NCBI GenBank assembly: GCA_934747325.1
Contig: CAKVGW010000084.1
Span: 1 to 5,745 of the forward strand
DNA length: 5,745 nt
Reading direction: 5' to 3'
From: an uncultured Candidatus Melainabacteria bacterium
GTDB lineage: Bacteria > Cyanobacteriota > Vampirovibrionia > Gastranaerophilales > Gastranaerophilaceae
The number at the start of each line of letters is the position of its first letter. The first letter of the stretch is position 1. The position numbers were made by a program, and so were the translations under genes. Below are positions 1 through 5,745 of the stretch, piece after piece. The notes under the pieces were generated by a model. The model made no database searches. It worked only from the letters and a program-made list of their open reading frames with translations, and was not told where the DNA came from.

Positions 1-863
1 CTTAAAACTCCGCAATTTTTTCTCAAAGCTTCTTTGGCTTCATCTTGTGTTAATTTGCATTTTATCATCATAATTGCAACTTTAACTTGCCAATTACATT
101 CAAGCAAAGTTGTAAGAGCTGTTGAAGCGTTTGTTCCTGCAATTTCTGCCACAATTCTTATAGCCCTGTCTTTCAGTTTTTCGTTTGTTGGCATCAAATC
201 AATCATGAAGTTTTCATAAGTCTTGCCAATCTTAATCATAGCACCTGTTGAAAGCATGTTAAGTACCATTTTTTGAACAGTTCCTGCTTTCATTCTGCTA
301 GAGCCTGCAATAACTTCGGGCCCAACTTCAACGCAAATACCCAAACGAGCCTCTTCTAATATTAAGGCATTATGGTTACAGGTTAGAGCAATTGTTTTAC
401 AACCGTTTTTTTCTGCTTGTGCAAGAACGCCCAACAAGTATTTAGGATTTCCGCTGGCTGAAATTGCTACGCAAACATCTTTATCAGTAAGGATTTGTGC
501 GTCTTTTTCGCCTAATTCAAAATTATCTTCCGCGCCTTCTACTGCTGTTCTTATTGCAGTATCACCGCCTGCTATTATTCCAGTTACCATATCTGATGGC
601 ACACCAAATGTCGGTGGACATTCTGATGCGTCTAAAATGCCTATTCTGCCGGAAGTTCCTGCGCCGTAGTAATAAAGCCTGCCACCAACTAAAAATTGCT
701 TTGCAATCATATCGATAGCTTGTGCGATATTAGGAGCTTCATCTTCTATTGCAAGAGCTACAAGCTTGTCTTCTTCATTAATTTTTCTGACAATATCAAT
801 TGTAGAATGTAAATCAATGTTTTTAGTGTTTTCGTTTCTGTACTCTGTAATAATTTCGCTCAT
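1..863 (-). CDS. murQ: N-acetylmuramic acid 6-phosphate etherase MurQ, 3' end missing at window edge
   Basis: This enzyme cleaves the lactyl ether of MurNAc-6-phosphate to GlcNAc-6-phosphate and D-lactate in the cytoplasm, a step of peptidoglycan recycling. I translated the minus strand from the ATG at 863: 287 complete codons with no stop before the window edge. E. coli MurQ is 298 residues, so only about 10 are missing. A SIS-type sugar-phosphate fold is shown by GAGTSGR (residues 67-73), DASECPPTFG (78-87) and the family signature GPEV..GSSRMKAGT (181-195). The two glutamates aligned with the E. coli catalytic pair Glu83 and Glu114 are present as E81 (in SECPP) and E112 (in VEGAED), so the enzyme should be active. 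The later LSTG and PTNEKL motifs also match the family. The start is secure: AGAAAGGT lies 9 bases upstream and an in-frame TGA sits two codons before the ATG. It lies 77 bases after ribH, in the same direction, and may be co-transcribed with it. Confidence 0.96.
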   Translation of the reverse strand, partial: MSEIITEYRNENTKNIDLHSTIDIVRKINEEDKLVALAIEDEAPNIAQAIDMIAKQFLVGGRLYYYGAGTSGRIGILDASECPPTFGVPSDMVTGIIAGGDTAIRTAVEGAEDNFELGEKDAQILTDKDVCVAISASGNPKYLLGVLAQAEKNGCKTIALTCNHNALILEEARLGICVEVGPEVIAGSSRMKAGTVQKMVLNMLSTGAMIKIGKTYENFMIDLMPTNEKLKDRAIRIVAEIAGTNASTALTTLLECNWQVKVAIMMIKCKLTQDEAKEALRKNCGVL

Positions 864-872
864 AAATCACAC

Positions 873-880
873 ACCTTTCT
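873..880 (-). promoter_or_regulatory. ribosome binding site of murQ
   Basis: On the minus strand this reads AGAAAGGT, 9 bases before the ATG at 863. An in-frame stop (TGA at 869-867) immediately precedes the start codon, so this site and the ATG fix the N terminus of MurQ. Confidence 0.75.
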
Positions 881-890
881 TCTTTTATTC

Positions 891-927
891 TCTCCCTCTC
901 CTTGGGGAGAGGGTTGGGGTGAGGGGT
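891..927. repeat. GC-rich palindromic dispersed repeat ('HPNPLP'-type hairpin)
   Basis: Seen in the sequence: a perfect 8-base stem, CCCTCTCC (894-901) with GGAGAGGG (906-913), around a TTGG loop, followed by TTGGGGTGAGGGG. Positions 894-927 are 23/34 G+C inside an otherwise AT-rich window. From general knowledge, closely similar elements are scattered through intergenic DNA of many unrelated bacteria. They are often mistranslated as peptides resembling HPNPLP or GERVGVRG, and both spurious readings occur here on the two strands. The element occupies most of the ribH-murQ gap. Its hairpin could affect transcription or mRNA stability between these genes, but there is no T-run immediately after the stem on the minus strand, so it is not a classic intrinsic terminator. 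The outer boundaries are approximate. Confidence 0.75.
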
Positions 928-940
928 CAACCAATGAATT

Positions 941-1402
941 TTATATACGCCCCAACAAACTAACCATTTCAATTGCAGATTTGGCTGCATCAGAACCTTT
1001 GTTACCGGCTTTTGTACCTGCTCTTTCAATTGCTTGCTCAATGTTATCGGTAGTCAAAACTCCGAATATAACAGGAATTTCTGTTTCTAAGCCAACTGAC
1101 GCTACACCTTTTGAAACTTCTGCACAAACATAATCGTAGTGAGAAGTTGAACCTTTAATAACTGCGCCTAATGCAATAATAGCACTATATTTTGATGTTT
1201 TAGCGCATTTTTTTGCAACCAAAGGTATTTCAAAAGCACCGGGACACCAAACAACATCTATATTGTTTTCATCAACTCCGTGGCGTTTTAATTCATCAAT
1301 AGCTCCTGATAAAAGCTTTGAACAAATAAATTCATTAAATCTTGAAACTACAATGCAGAATTTTTCGTTATTTACGGTCAACAGACCTTCAATTATAGCC
1401 AT
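941..1402 (-). CDS. ribH: 6,7-dimethyl-8-ribityllumazine synthase RibH
   Basis: This cytoplasmic enzyme condenses 5-amino-6-ribitylaminouracil with 3,4-dihydroxy-2-butanone 4-phosphate to form lumazine, the penultimate step of riboflavin synthesis. The protein is 153 residues, the normal full length. Recognisable motifs are SRFNEFI (20-26, with the pyrimidine-stacking F22), PGAFEIP (54-60), [14 protein letters not shown] (79-92), PVIFGVLTT (110-118) and [11 protein letters not shown] (126-136). His88 and Arg127 fall at exactly the Bacillus subtilis numbering for the catalytic histidine and the phosphate-binding arginine, so it should be functional. Enzymes of this family assemble as pentamers or 60-mers. 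A strong AAGGAG site lies 9 bases before the ATG, and a probable promoter precedes it. No other riboflavin gene (ribD, ribE or ribBA) is in the window and no FMN riboswitch fits in the short upstream gap, so this is a stand-alone ribH here. Confidence 0.97.
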   Translation of the reverse strand: MAIIEGLLTVNNEKFCIVVSRFNEFICSKLLSGAIDELKRHGVDENNIDVVWCPGAFEIPLVAKKCAKTSKYSAIIALGAVIKGSTSHYDYVCAEVSKGVASVGLETEIPVIFGVLTTDNIEQAIERAGTKAGNKGSDAAKSAIEMVSLLGRI

Positions 1403-1411
1403 ATATACCTT

Positions 1412-1417
1412 CTCCTT
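1412..1417 (-). promoter_or_regulatory. ribosome binding site of ribH
   Basis: A perfect AAGGAG on the minus strand, followed by AAGG, 9 bases upstream of the ATG at 1402. It is the strongest Shine-Dalgarno site in the window and fixes the start. Confidence 0.8.
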
Positions 1418-1433
1418 AAATATCTATAACTTA

Positions 1434-1463
1434 ATTATACACGATATTTTAGAAAATTGTTAT
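1434..1463 (-). promoter_or_regulatory. probable sigma-70 promoter of ribH
   Basis: On the minus strand a perfect TATAAT -10 box (1439-1434) is preceded, with an 18-base spacer, by ATAACA (1463-1458), which matches the -35 consensus TTGACA at 4 of 6 positions. Transcription would begin about 25 bases before the ribH start codon, leaving a short leader. The site lies inside the 85-base gap after the large upstream gene. It suggests that ribH, possibly with murQ, can be transcribed independently of that gene. Confidence 0.55.
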
Positions 1464-1487
1464 ATGTTTAAGAGTTGTAACAAGATA

Positions 1488-4400
1488 TTATCCTTCAAAT
1501 TTTAATTTGCCATTTTCAACTTTCCATTTATCAGTAAGTCTAAATACCCTGATTGTACCGTGTTCACCTTTGCCGGTAGCTTCGCCTTCACTATCTTTAC
1601 CTCTGTAGCTACCCCAATCAAGGTTATCGGTTTCATCGGCATAAGCTTGTCCGGAGCCATTTGTTATAGAAATATGTCCAGGTCTTGATGCAAATTTGCT
1701 ATCCGGAATCCAAACTACAATATAGCCGGCAGGAAGGTTTGGTAAATCTGTACTGTTAATTTGTCTTGCACTACTTCCGCTTTGAATATATTTAACTTCT
1801 TCAAACATATCAGGATGGCGTTCAAACCAACCAACTGTTGCCTTTGGTGTTCCTTCAACTAAGTCTTTGTTATTAGCTGCTGTTACCCCGGCATTAAGCA
1901 TTGCATCTCTAAATCCGGTCATACACATACCGCCGGAATTCATTCTGCGGGCAGTTGCTTGAGCAGATTTAGCTAATGCAACAGAAGCTTGTGATGTATT
2001 CTGCGTATTTATTCCGTCATCCGCAACTTTACCTGCAAAACCTCTTCTCGTTCCCCTTGCATGCGTCATACCATTATTCATAGGAGTTCGTAAGATTTCG
2101 TCGTTAGAAACACTATTTGCTGATAGTTTTGGTGATTTTGAGGATAAGTATTCTTTTTTGAAAGCAAATTCTGCATTTCTTATTGTATTTAGATATTTAC
2201 TTCTCATAGTATTTGTTTCTGTAGAATTAATACCATCCTCAAAATTAATGCTACTATCTTTAGCATTAATAGTTTTCTTTAATTTTGACAGATGTTCAAG
2301 AATCATATCAACATCTTTTTGAGTCAAAGAATCAGCTTCTTTTGGAGTTAAGCCGAATTCAAAACCGATTTCTCCATGCTCAACTGCTAACAACAATAAC
2401 TTCTTAGAGTTTGAATCAATTTTATTGTTTTTACTTAAACTATTTTTAAGAACAGCTAATTCGTCGCTTTGGTCCTTAAGGTTAGTATAGTTATACATTT
2501 TAGGCATAAATGCAACTGAACCGATAGGACCATTGTTGTCCATAGGCTTGAAGTTTCGAATAGTTTTAGCGTCTTTGGCTTTCTGAATAGCTTTAGATCT
2601 ATCAGCTTTGTTTACATCTTTAATTTCTATTTTGTCCAAATATTGTCGCACGGTTCTTGTGTATGGCAAAGATTCAGGAGTCATTGTGCCATCTTTAACT
2701 TCAGCTCCTCTTCCGTTCCAAAAATAACATATAGCATCTTCTAGAGTTACATGATTAATATAGGATTTAGTATGTCCGGTTTTTTTTAAATGACCATTTT
2801 TCATTTCCCATCCTGGTTCAGTTACAACAGCACCTTCTGCAGCTTGCATGCCTTGTAAATACCGTGGTCGTTCTTGTATAAAATCGGATGCGTATTTTAA
2901 AATTACCATAGCTGCTTTTGCTGCGTTTGTCATATTGTATAAATCGCCGCCATTTTTTAACCCCAGTTTTTTAAATTTGTTCTTACACCATTCATCTCTA
3001 TTATATAATTCATATTTTATTTGTGTTGGACCATAGGACCAATCACGAATTCCTTTTATAGCTTGTGCGTCTGCTACGCAATCTTGCATATCCGCTGACA
3101 TAATTGTTGCTTTATTGTTTGCTGTAGTTTCTAATCCATATCCAAAACTATACTTTGCTTTGGAAATATTGTTTCCTTTATGACCAAAATCAGTTTCTGG
3201 TTTACCTAAAGCAATTGCTAATTTAGCAAGTCTGTCATAAGAATCATTATCAAGTCCTAATTCTTTCATAAGTATTGCTTTATTATCTTCCAAAGCTTTT
3301 GCAAATATTCTTTCTTCTTTGCTAGCTTCAGAAGGCAATGAAATTTTTATACCAATAGGGGTTTTTATTTTGAGATGTTCTGTTTTCTTGGTATTAGGAG
3401 CTTTTATTAATGCTCTAACTCTACCACGTTTTGGGTCGGTATATTCTCTAACAACTTTGCCGTCTTTATATGTGTAAACAGATTCAGTTACATTGCCTTT
3501 TGCATCATATTTTTGTTTAATACCAACGATGCCTGCTTCTTTGTAAACAGGAGTGCTAATCTTATCTTTGCTACGCGCATTCTTATCAACAGCACCAACC
3601 GGTGCTGAATCTGTGCGTTTCATTTCTGTTCTGATTTTTGTGGCAATATTTTCTATCCACTTATCTAATTCATCAACATTATTGATTTTCATATAGGCAC
3701 TATGATATATGCCTTTTAAACCAATCTTTTTAGCCTGTTCTACTAAGTCTTTACAAATACTACTTTTTATGTCGTAAATATCAATTCCATATTCAGAATT
3801 AAGTGCTTTTGCTAAAGATTCATGAGAAGAATTTTCTTTATGTCTTTTTATACGGAAATTTTGTACATCACCTTTTGCTGTCTTATATGCTTCTAGTACA
3901 AATGCAACGTTCTCTGGAGTAATTTTTTTTAAAAGTTCTTTGGTCTTTTTAGAATCTGAACCTAAACCATCAATCTCTAAAAATAAATCATTAGCAATTT
4001 TTGTTGAATCAGCTTTAATATCAGCAGTGTTTCTATGTCTTACAAAAGGGCGACCTGTTTTTTTAGAAGCTTGAGTGCGTTTATAGTCAACAATACTTTT
4101 GTGAATAGAAGGACAATGCTTTTTGAATTCAGCTTCATTGCATTCTTTTCCCTTAGGGTTAAAGTAATGAAAATTTCCGTCTTTATCTTTTGTCACATAA
4201 TAGCCGTTAGTGCCTTTTGCAATAACTTTGTTTTTTGGTTCTGTTTTTGGTTCTTCAACCGTAGTATTTTGTGAATCAATTTCACTTTCAGTGTTTTTTG
4301 CTTTTCGTTTTTGTGTATAATCTTCATTTATATCTTTAGTGCTTTTAGCATATTCATTATTTTCTGACATTTTGTCAATTTTATCTTGAAAATTACCGGG

Positions 4401-4838
4401 AAGAACGATAATATCACCTGCTTGAAAACCATATCGGTAATAAACACCGTCATTAATGGCTTGTGCTTTAACTTTTCTGGCAAAATTTTTGGCTTCTTCT
4501 CCTGATAAACCTAGTTTTTTAGCAATAACTTCAGGAGTATCACCTGTTTGCACAATATATGATGTTTTAATCCCTCCCGTGTGGAATATTACTTGTGACT
4601 GTTTATTTATTTCATCAAGGTTTTCTCTTGTAAAATTTAGTGCTTCTTCTGCAGTTAGTCCATCATCACCAAATGTTACTTCACCGCGTAAATACTTTTG
4701 AAGAAGATTATCTTTTTCGTCTTTAGTAATAATATTTCTTTGAAATAAACTATTTATGGATTTCTCCGTAATCTCTCTAACTGCACATTTCTGTGCCGTT
4801 TTTTGATTGTAATTTATTTCTCCGATAGTGTTTGACAT
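1488..4838 (-). CDS. large multidomain putative peptidoglycan hydrolase (LysM, transglycosylase-like, CHAP/NlpC-like)
   Basis: A 1116-residue protein; I do not recognise a named gene. Visible regions in order: an N-terminal helical part without a signal peptide or membrane segment (1-90); a LysM-like segment starting YIVQTGDTPEVIAKKLG and ending GDIIVLPG (94-148); a charged, disordered-looking linker (150-205); a GYYVTKDKDGNFHYF motif (212-226); an annexin-like helical segment with IDGLGSD (289-295) and EAYKT (316-320); a YD-repeat-like stretch (437-470); a lysozyme-fold region (about 520-735) with PETDFG (547-552, candidate catalytic E548), SYGPTQI (601-607) and YFWNGRG (705-711); an unrecognised helical part (780-900); and a papain-like C-terminal region (about 955-1103) with GMCMTGFRDAM (C972), LPAGYIVVW (1035-1043) and PGHISITNG (H1055). 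I infer binding of peptidoglycan and cleavage of both glycan and peptide bonds. AAGGAA lies 7 bases before the ATG. Alternatives are a phage-derived lysin or a secreted inter-bacterial effector. Domain calls are by eye. Confidence 0.75.
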   Translation of the reverse strand: MSNTIGEINYNQKTAQKCAVREITEKSINSLFQRNIITKDEKDNLLQKYLRGEVTFGDDGLTAEEALNFTRENLDEINKQSQVIFHTGGIKTSYIVQTGDTPEVIAKKLGLSGEEAKNFARKVKAQAINDGVYYRYGFQAGDIIVLPGNFQDKIDKMSENNEYAKSTKDINEDYTQKRKAKNTESEIDSQNTTVEEPKTEPKNKVIAKGTNGYYVTKDKDGNFHYFNPKGKECNEAEFKKHCPSIHKSIVDYKRTQASKKTGRPFVRHRNTADIKADSTKIANDLFLEIDGLGSDSKKTKELLKKITPENVAFVLEAYKTAKGDVQNFRIKRHKENSSHESLAKALNSEYGIDIYDIKSSICKDLVEQAKKIGLKGIYHSAYMKINNVDELDKWIENIATKIRTEMKRTDSAPVGAVDKNARSKDKISTPVYKEAGIVGIKQKYDAKGNVTESVYTYKDGKVVREYTDPKRGRVRALIKAPNTKKTEHLKIKTPIGIKISLPSEASKEERIFAKALEDNKAILMKELGLDNDSYDRLAKLAIALGKPETDFGHKGNNISKAKYSFGYGLETTANNKATIMSADMQDCVADAQAIKGIRDWSYGPTQIKYELYNRDEWCKNKFKKLGLKNGGDLYNMTNAAKAAMVILKYASDFIQERPRYLQGMQAAEGAVVTEPGWEMKNGHLKKTGHTKSYINHVTLEDAICYFWNGRGAEVKDGTMTPESLPYTRTVRQYLDKIEIKDVNKADRSKAIQKAKDAKTIRNFKPMDNNGPIGSVAFMPKMYNYTNLKDQSDELAVLKNSLSKNNKIDSNSKKLLLLAVEHGEIGFEFGLTPKEADSLTQKDVDMILEHLSKLKKTINAKDSSINFEDGINSTETNTMRSKYLNTIRNAEFAFKKEYLSSKSPKLSANSVSNDEILRTPMNNGMTHARGTRRGFAGKVADDGINTQNTSQASVALAKSAQATARRMNSGGMCMTGFRDAMLNAGVTAANNKDLVEGTPKATVGWFERHPDMFEEVKYIQSGSSARQINSTDLPNLPAGYIVVWIPDSKFASRPGHISITNGSGQAYADETDNLDWGSYRGKDSEGEATGKGEHGTIRVFRLTDKWKVENGKLKFEG

Positions 4839-4845
4839 AATCCCA

Positions 4846-4851
4846 TTCCTT
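4846..4851 (-). promoter_or_regulatory. ribosome binding site of the large hydrolase gene
   Basis: AAGGAA on the minus strand, 7 bases before the ATG at 4838. It supports this ATG as the start, and therefore the absence of an N-terminal signal peptide. Confidence 0.6.
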
Positions 4852-4859
4852 ATCTTACG

Positions 4860-4865
4860 TTTATA
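4860..4865 (-). promoter_or_regulatory. weak candidate -10 element of the large hydrolase gene
   Basis: TATAAA on the minus strand about 21 bases before the start codon, a position that would give a leader of roughly 15 bases. No convincing -35 hexamer stands at 16-18 bases upstream. In such AT-rich DNA the match may be accidental. Confidence 0.25.
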
Positions 4866-4910
4866 TTTGTATTTACGGCATTTTTTTGAAAAACTTTAGG
4901 ATTTATATTT

Positions 4911-4938
4911 AAAACGTTACAATTCTTAACATCGTTTT
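4911..4938. repeat. interrupted inverted repeat in the divergent promoter region
   Basis: AAAACG (4911-4916) pairs with CGTTTT (4933-4938), and inside these arms GTTA (4916-4919) pairs with TAAC (4927-4930), with an AT bulge in the right arm. It lies between the two diverging genes, just upstream of the activase -10 box, where an operator or regulator site would be expected. In AT-rich DNA this could be chance; no known regulator motif is recognised. Confidence 0.3.
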
Positions 4939-4952
4939 GTACAATCTCTTTA

Positions 4953-4961
4953 TGTTATAAT
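4953..4961 (+). promoter_or_regulatory. extended -10 promoter of the dehydratase activase gene
   Basis: TGTTATAAT is a perfect extended -10 (TGnTATAAT), ending 29 bases before the start codon. The hexamers at the 16-18 base spacing are poor -35 matches, and a TTGTAC at 4937-4942 is too close. Extended -10 promoters can work without a -35 box. Confidence 0.6.
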
Positions 4962-4976
4962 TAAAATATTAAAGGG

Positions 4977-4984
4977 AAGAAGGT
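4977..4984 (+). promoter_or_regulatory. ribosome binding site of the activase gene
   Basis: AAGAAGGT, with its GG ending 7 bases before the ATG at 4991. It supports that start, which also matches the family's usual beginning a few residues before the GIDVGS motif. Confidence 0.6.
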
Positions 4985-4990
4985 AAAAAG

Positions 4991-5745
4991 ATGAGTTTAG
5001 ATGTATATTTAGGTATTGACGTTGGTTCCGTTACAACAAAGTTAGCATTGGTGGATGAAAAAGGTAAATATATTGATTCTTATATGCTTAAAACGGCGGG
5101 CAAACCTGTTGATGCTGTTCAAAACGGTTTAAAACAAATTTATTCACAAGCACTTTGCGAATATTCTGTAAAAGGTGTTGGAACAACCGGTTCCGGTAGA
5201 AATCTTGCAGGTGCGTTAGTGGGTGCTGACGTTGTTAAAAACGAAATTACAGCGCACGCAGTTGCTGCAAGTACAAACATTCCCGGGGTTCAAACTATTC
5301 TTGAAATCGGCGGTCAAGACAGTAAAATCATTATCTTGAGAGATGGTATCGTAACCGATTTTGCTATGAACACTGTTTGTGCTGCAGGTACAGGCAGCTT
5401 CCTTGACCACCAAGCACAACGTTTGAATGTTCCTATCGAAAAATTTGGTGAAACTGCACTTAAATCAGAAAACCCTGCGCGTATCGCAGGACGTTGCGGT
5501 GTATTTGCGGAAAGTGACTTAATCCACAAACAACAATTGGGTTATCCTGTAGAGGATTTGTTATACGGACTTTGCCAAGCTCTTGTTAGAAATTATTTAT
5601 CTAACTTAGCATTAGGAAAAGAATTGTTACCTACAATTTCATTCCAAGGTGGTGTTGCAACAAATTCAGGCATGGTAAAAGCTTTTGAAGAAGCTTTGAA
5701 TACTAAAATTGTTGTTCCTGAAAATCACCAAACAATGGGTGCTAT
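4991..5745 (+). CDS. acyl-CoA dehydratase activase (BadF/BadG/BcrA/BcrD ATPase family), 3' end missing at window edge
   Basis: This family comprises ATP-dependent activators that inject a high-energy electron into 2-hydroxyacyl-CoA dehydratases or related reductases, using a [4Fe-4S] cluster held between two subunits. The window shows 251 complete codons. The actin/hexokinase-type nucleotide fold is marked by GIDVGSVTTK (8-17), GTTGSGR (64-70), EIGGQDSK (105-112) and FQGGVATN (218-225). The two cluster cysteines are C130 (in NTVCAAGTGSF) and C169 (in AGRCGVFAESD). Their 39-residue spacing equals that of Cys127 and Cys166 in the Acidaminococcus fermentans activator HgdC. Stand-alone activators are about 260 residues, so this one would end just outside the window. 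Some relatives continue into a much longer fused protein, which cannot be excluded. The actual substrate is unknown because the partner dehydratase, if adjacent, is beyond the edge. It is transcribed divergently from the hydrolase. The oxygen-sensitive chemistry points to an anaerobe. Confidence 0.92.
   Translation, partial: MSLDVYLGIDVGSVTTKLALVDEKGKYIDSYMLKTAGKPVDAVQNGLKQIYSQALCEYSVKGVGTTGSGRNLAGALVGADVVKNEITAHAVAASTNIPGVQTILEIGGQDSKIIILRDGIVTDFAMNTVCAAGTGSFLDHQAQRLNVPIEKFGETALKSENPARIAGRCGVFAESDLIHKQQLGYPVEDLLYGLCQALVRNYLSNLALGKELLPTISFQGGVATNSGMVKAFEEALNTKIVVPENHQTMGA

Noticed and set aside
894..927. Intrinsic terminator after ribH
   Set aside because: The stem is strong, but reading leftward it is followed by GAGAGAATAAAAG rather than a T-run, and the element fits a dispersed repeat better.
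766..963. Plus-strand open frame of 65 codons containing GERVGVRG
   Set aside because: It is antisense to the murQ start and the repeat; the other typical mistranslation of that repeat.
823..1041. Minus-strand open frame of 72 codons containing HPNPLPKERER
   Set aside because: It overlaps the 3' end of ribH in another frame and its peptide is a translation of the dispersed hairpin repeat. No ribosome binding site supports it.
1403..1487. FMN riboswitch upstream of ribH
   Set aside because: The gap is only 85 bases, with no conserved RFN-element sequences; it reads as a plain promoter plus ribosome binding site.
4239..4258. Short direct repeat of GGTTCT...TTTTTGGTTCT
   Set aside because: It encodes a low-complexity Glu/Pro/Lys linker (EEPKTEPK) in the large protein and has no sign of separate function.
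4035..4701. Plus-strand open frames antisense to the large gene (4035-4274, 4456-4701, also 2848-3036)
   Set aside because: They are hydrophobic, Phe/Ser-rich readings produced by AT-rich coding DNA on the opposite strand. The minus-strand frame is long, continuous and carries domain motifs.
5216..5529. Two minus-strand open frames antisense to the activase
   Set aside because: They overlap each other and a clearly conserved plus-strand gene; no family features.

Overview
The window is AT-rich with standard bacterial gene structure: Shine-Dalgarno sites of the AAGGAG or AAAGG type and dense, short intergenic gaps. It looks like a chromosomal segment from an anaerobic, low-GC, probably gut-associated bacterium. 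The protein styles (2-hydroxyacyl-CoA-dehydratase-type activase, MurQ, a very large LysM/peptidoglycan hydrolase without a recognisable signal peptide) would fit an uncultured lineage such as Gastranaerophilales (Vampirovibrionia/'Melainabacteria'). That placement is an impression, not something the sequence proves.

Layout. Three genes read leftward on the minus strand, in transcription order: a 1116-residue multidomain protein (4838 to 1488), ribH for lumazine synthase (1402 to 941), and murQ for N-acetylmuramic acid 6-phosphate etherase (863 to beyond the left edge). A fourth gene reads rightward from 4991 off the right edge and encodes an ATP-dependent activator of a radical acyl-CoA dehydratase, with both iron-sulfur cysteines in place. 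The 152-base gap between the two diverging genes (4839-4990) holds a good extended -10 promoter for the activase, a weaker one for the large gene and an interrupted inverted repeat. The 77-base gap between ribH and murQ holds a GC-rich hairpin repeat of the dispersed kind that is widely mistranslated as '...HPNPLP...' peptides.

The most interesting object is the large protein. From N to C terminus it shows a LysM-like cell-wall-binding segment, a charged linker, an annexin-like helical segment, a lysozyme-fold region resembling lytic transglycosylases, and a C-terminal papain-like (CHAP/NlpC-P60-type) region with a Cys and a His in the expected order. It would be a two-activity peptidoglycan hydrolase, yet its N terminus looks cytoplasmic. 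MurQ consumes MurNAc-6-phosphate, which can arise from the anhydro-MurNAc released by lytic transglycosylases, so the neighbourhood has a plausible wall-turnover theme. RibH (riboflavin synthesis) and the activase do not obviously belong to it. No tRNA, rRNA, CRISPR array, insertion sequence or prophage integrase is visible.
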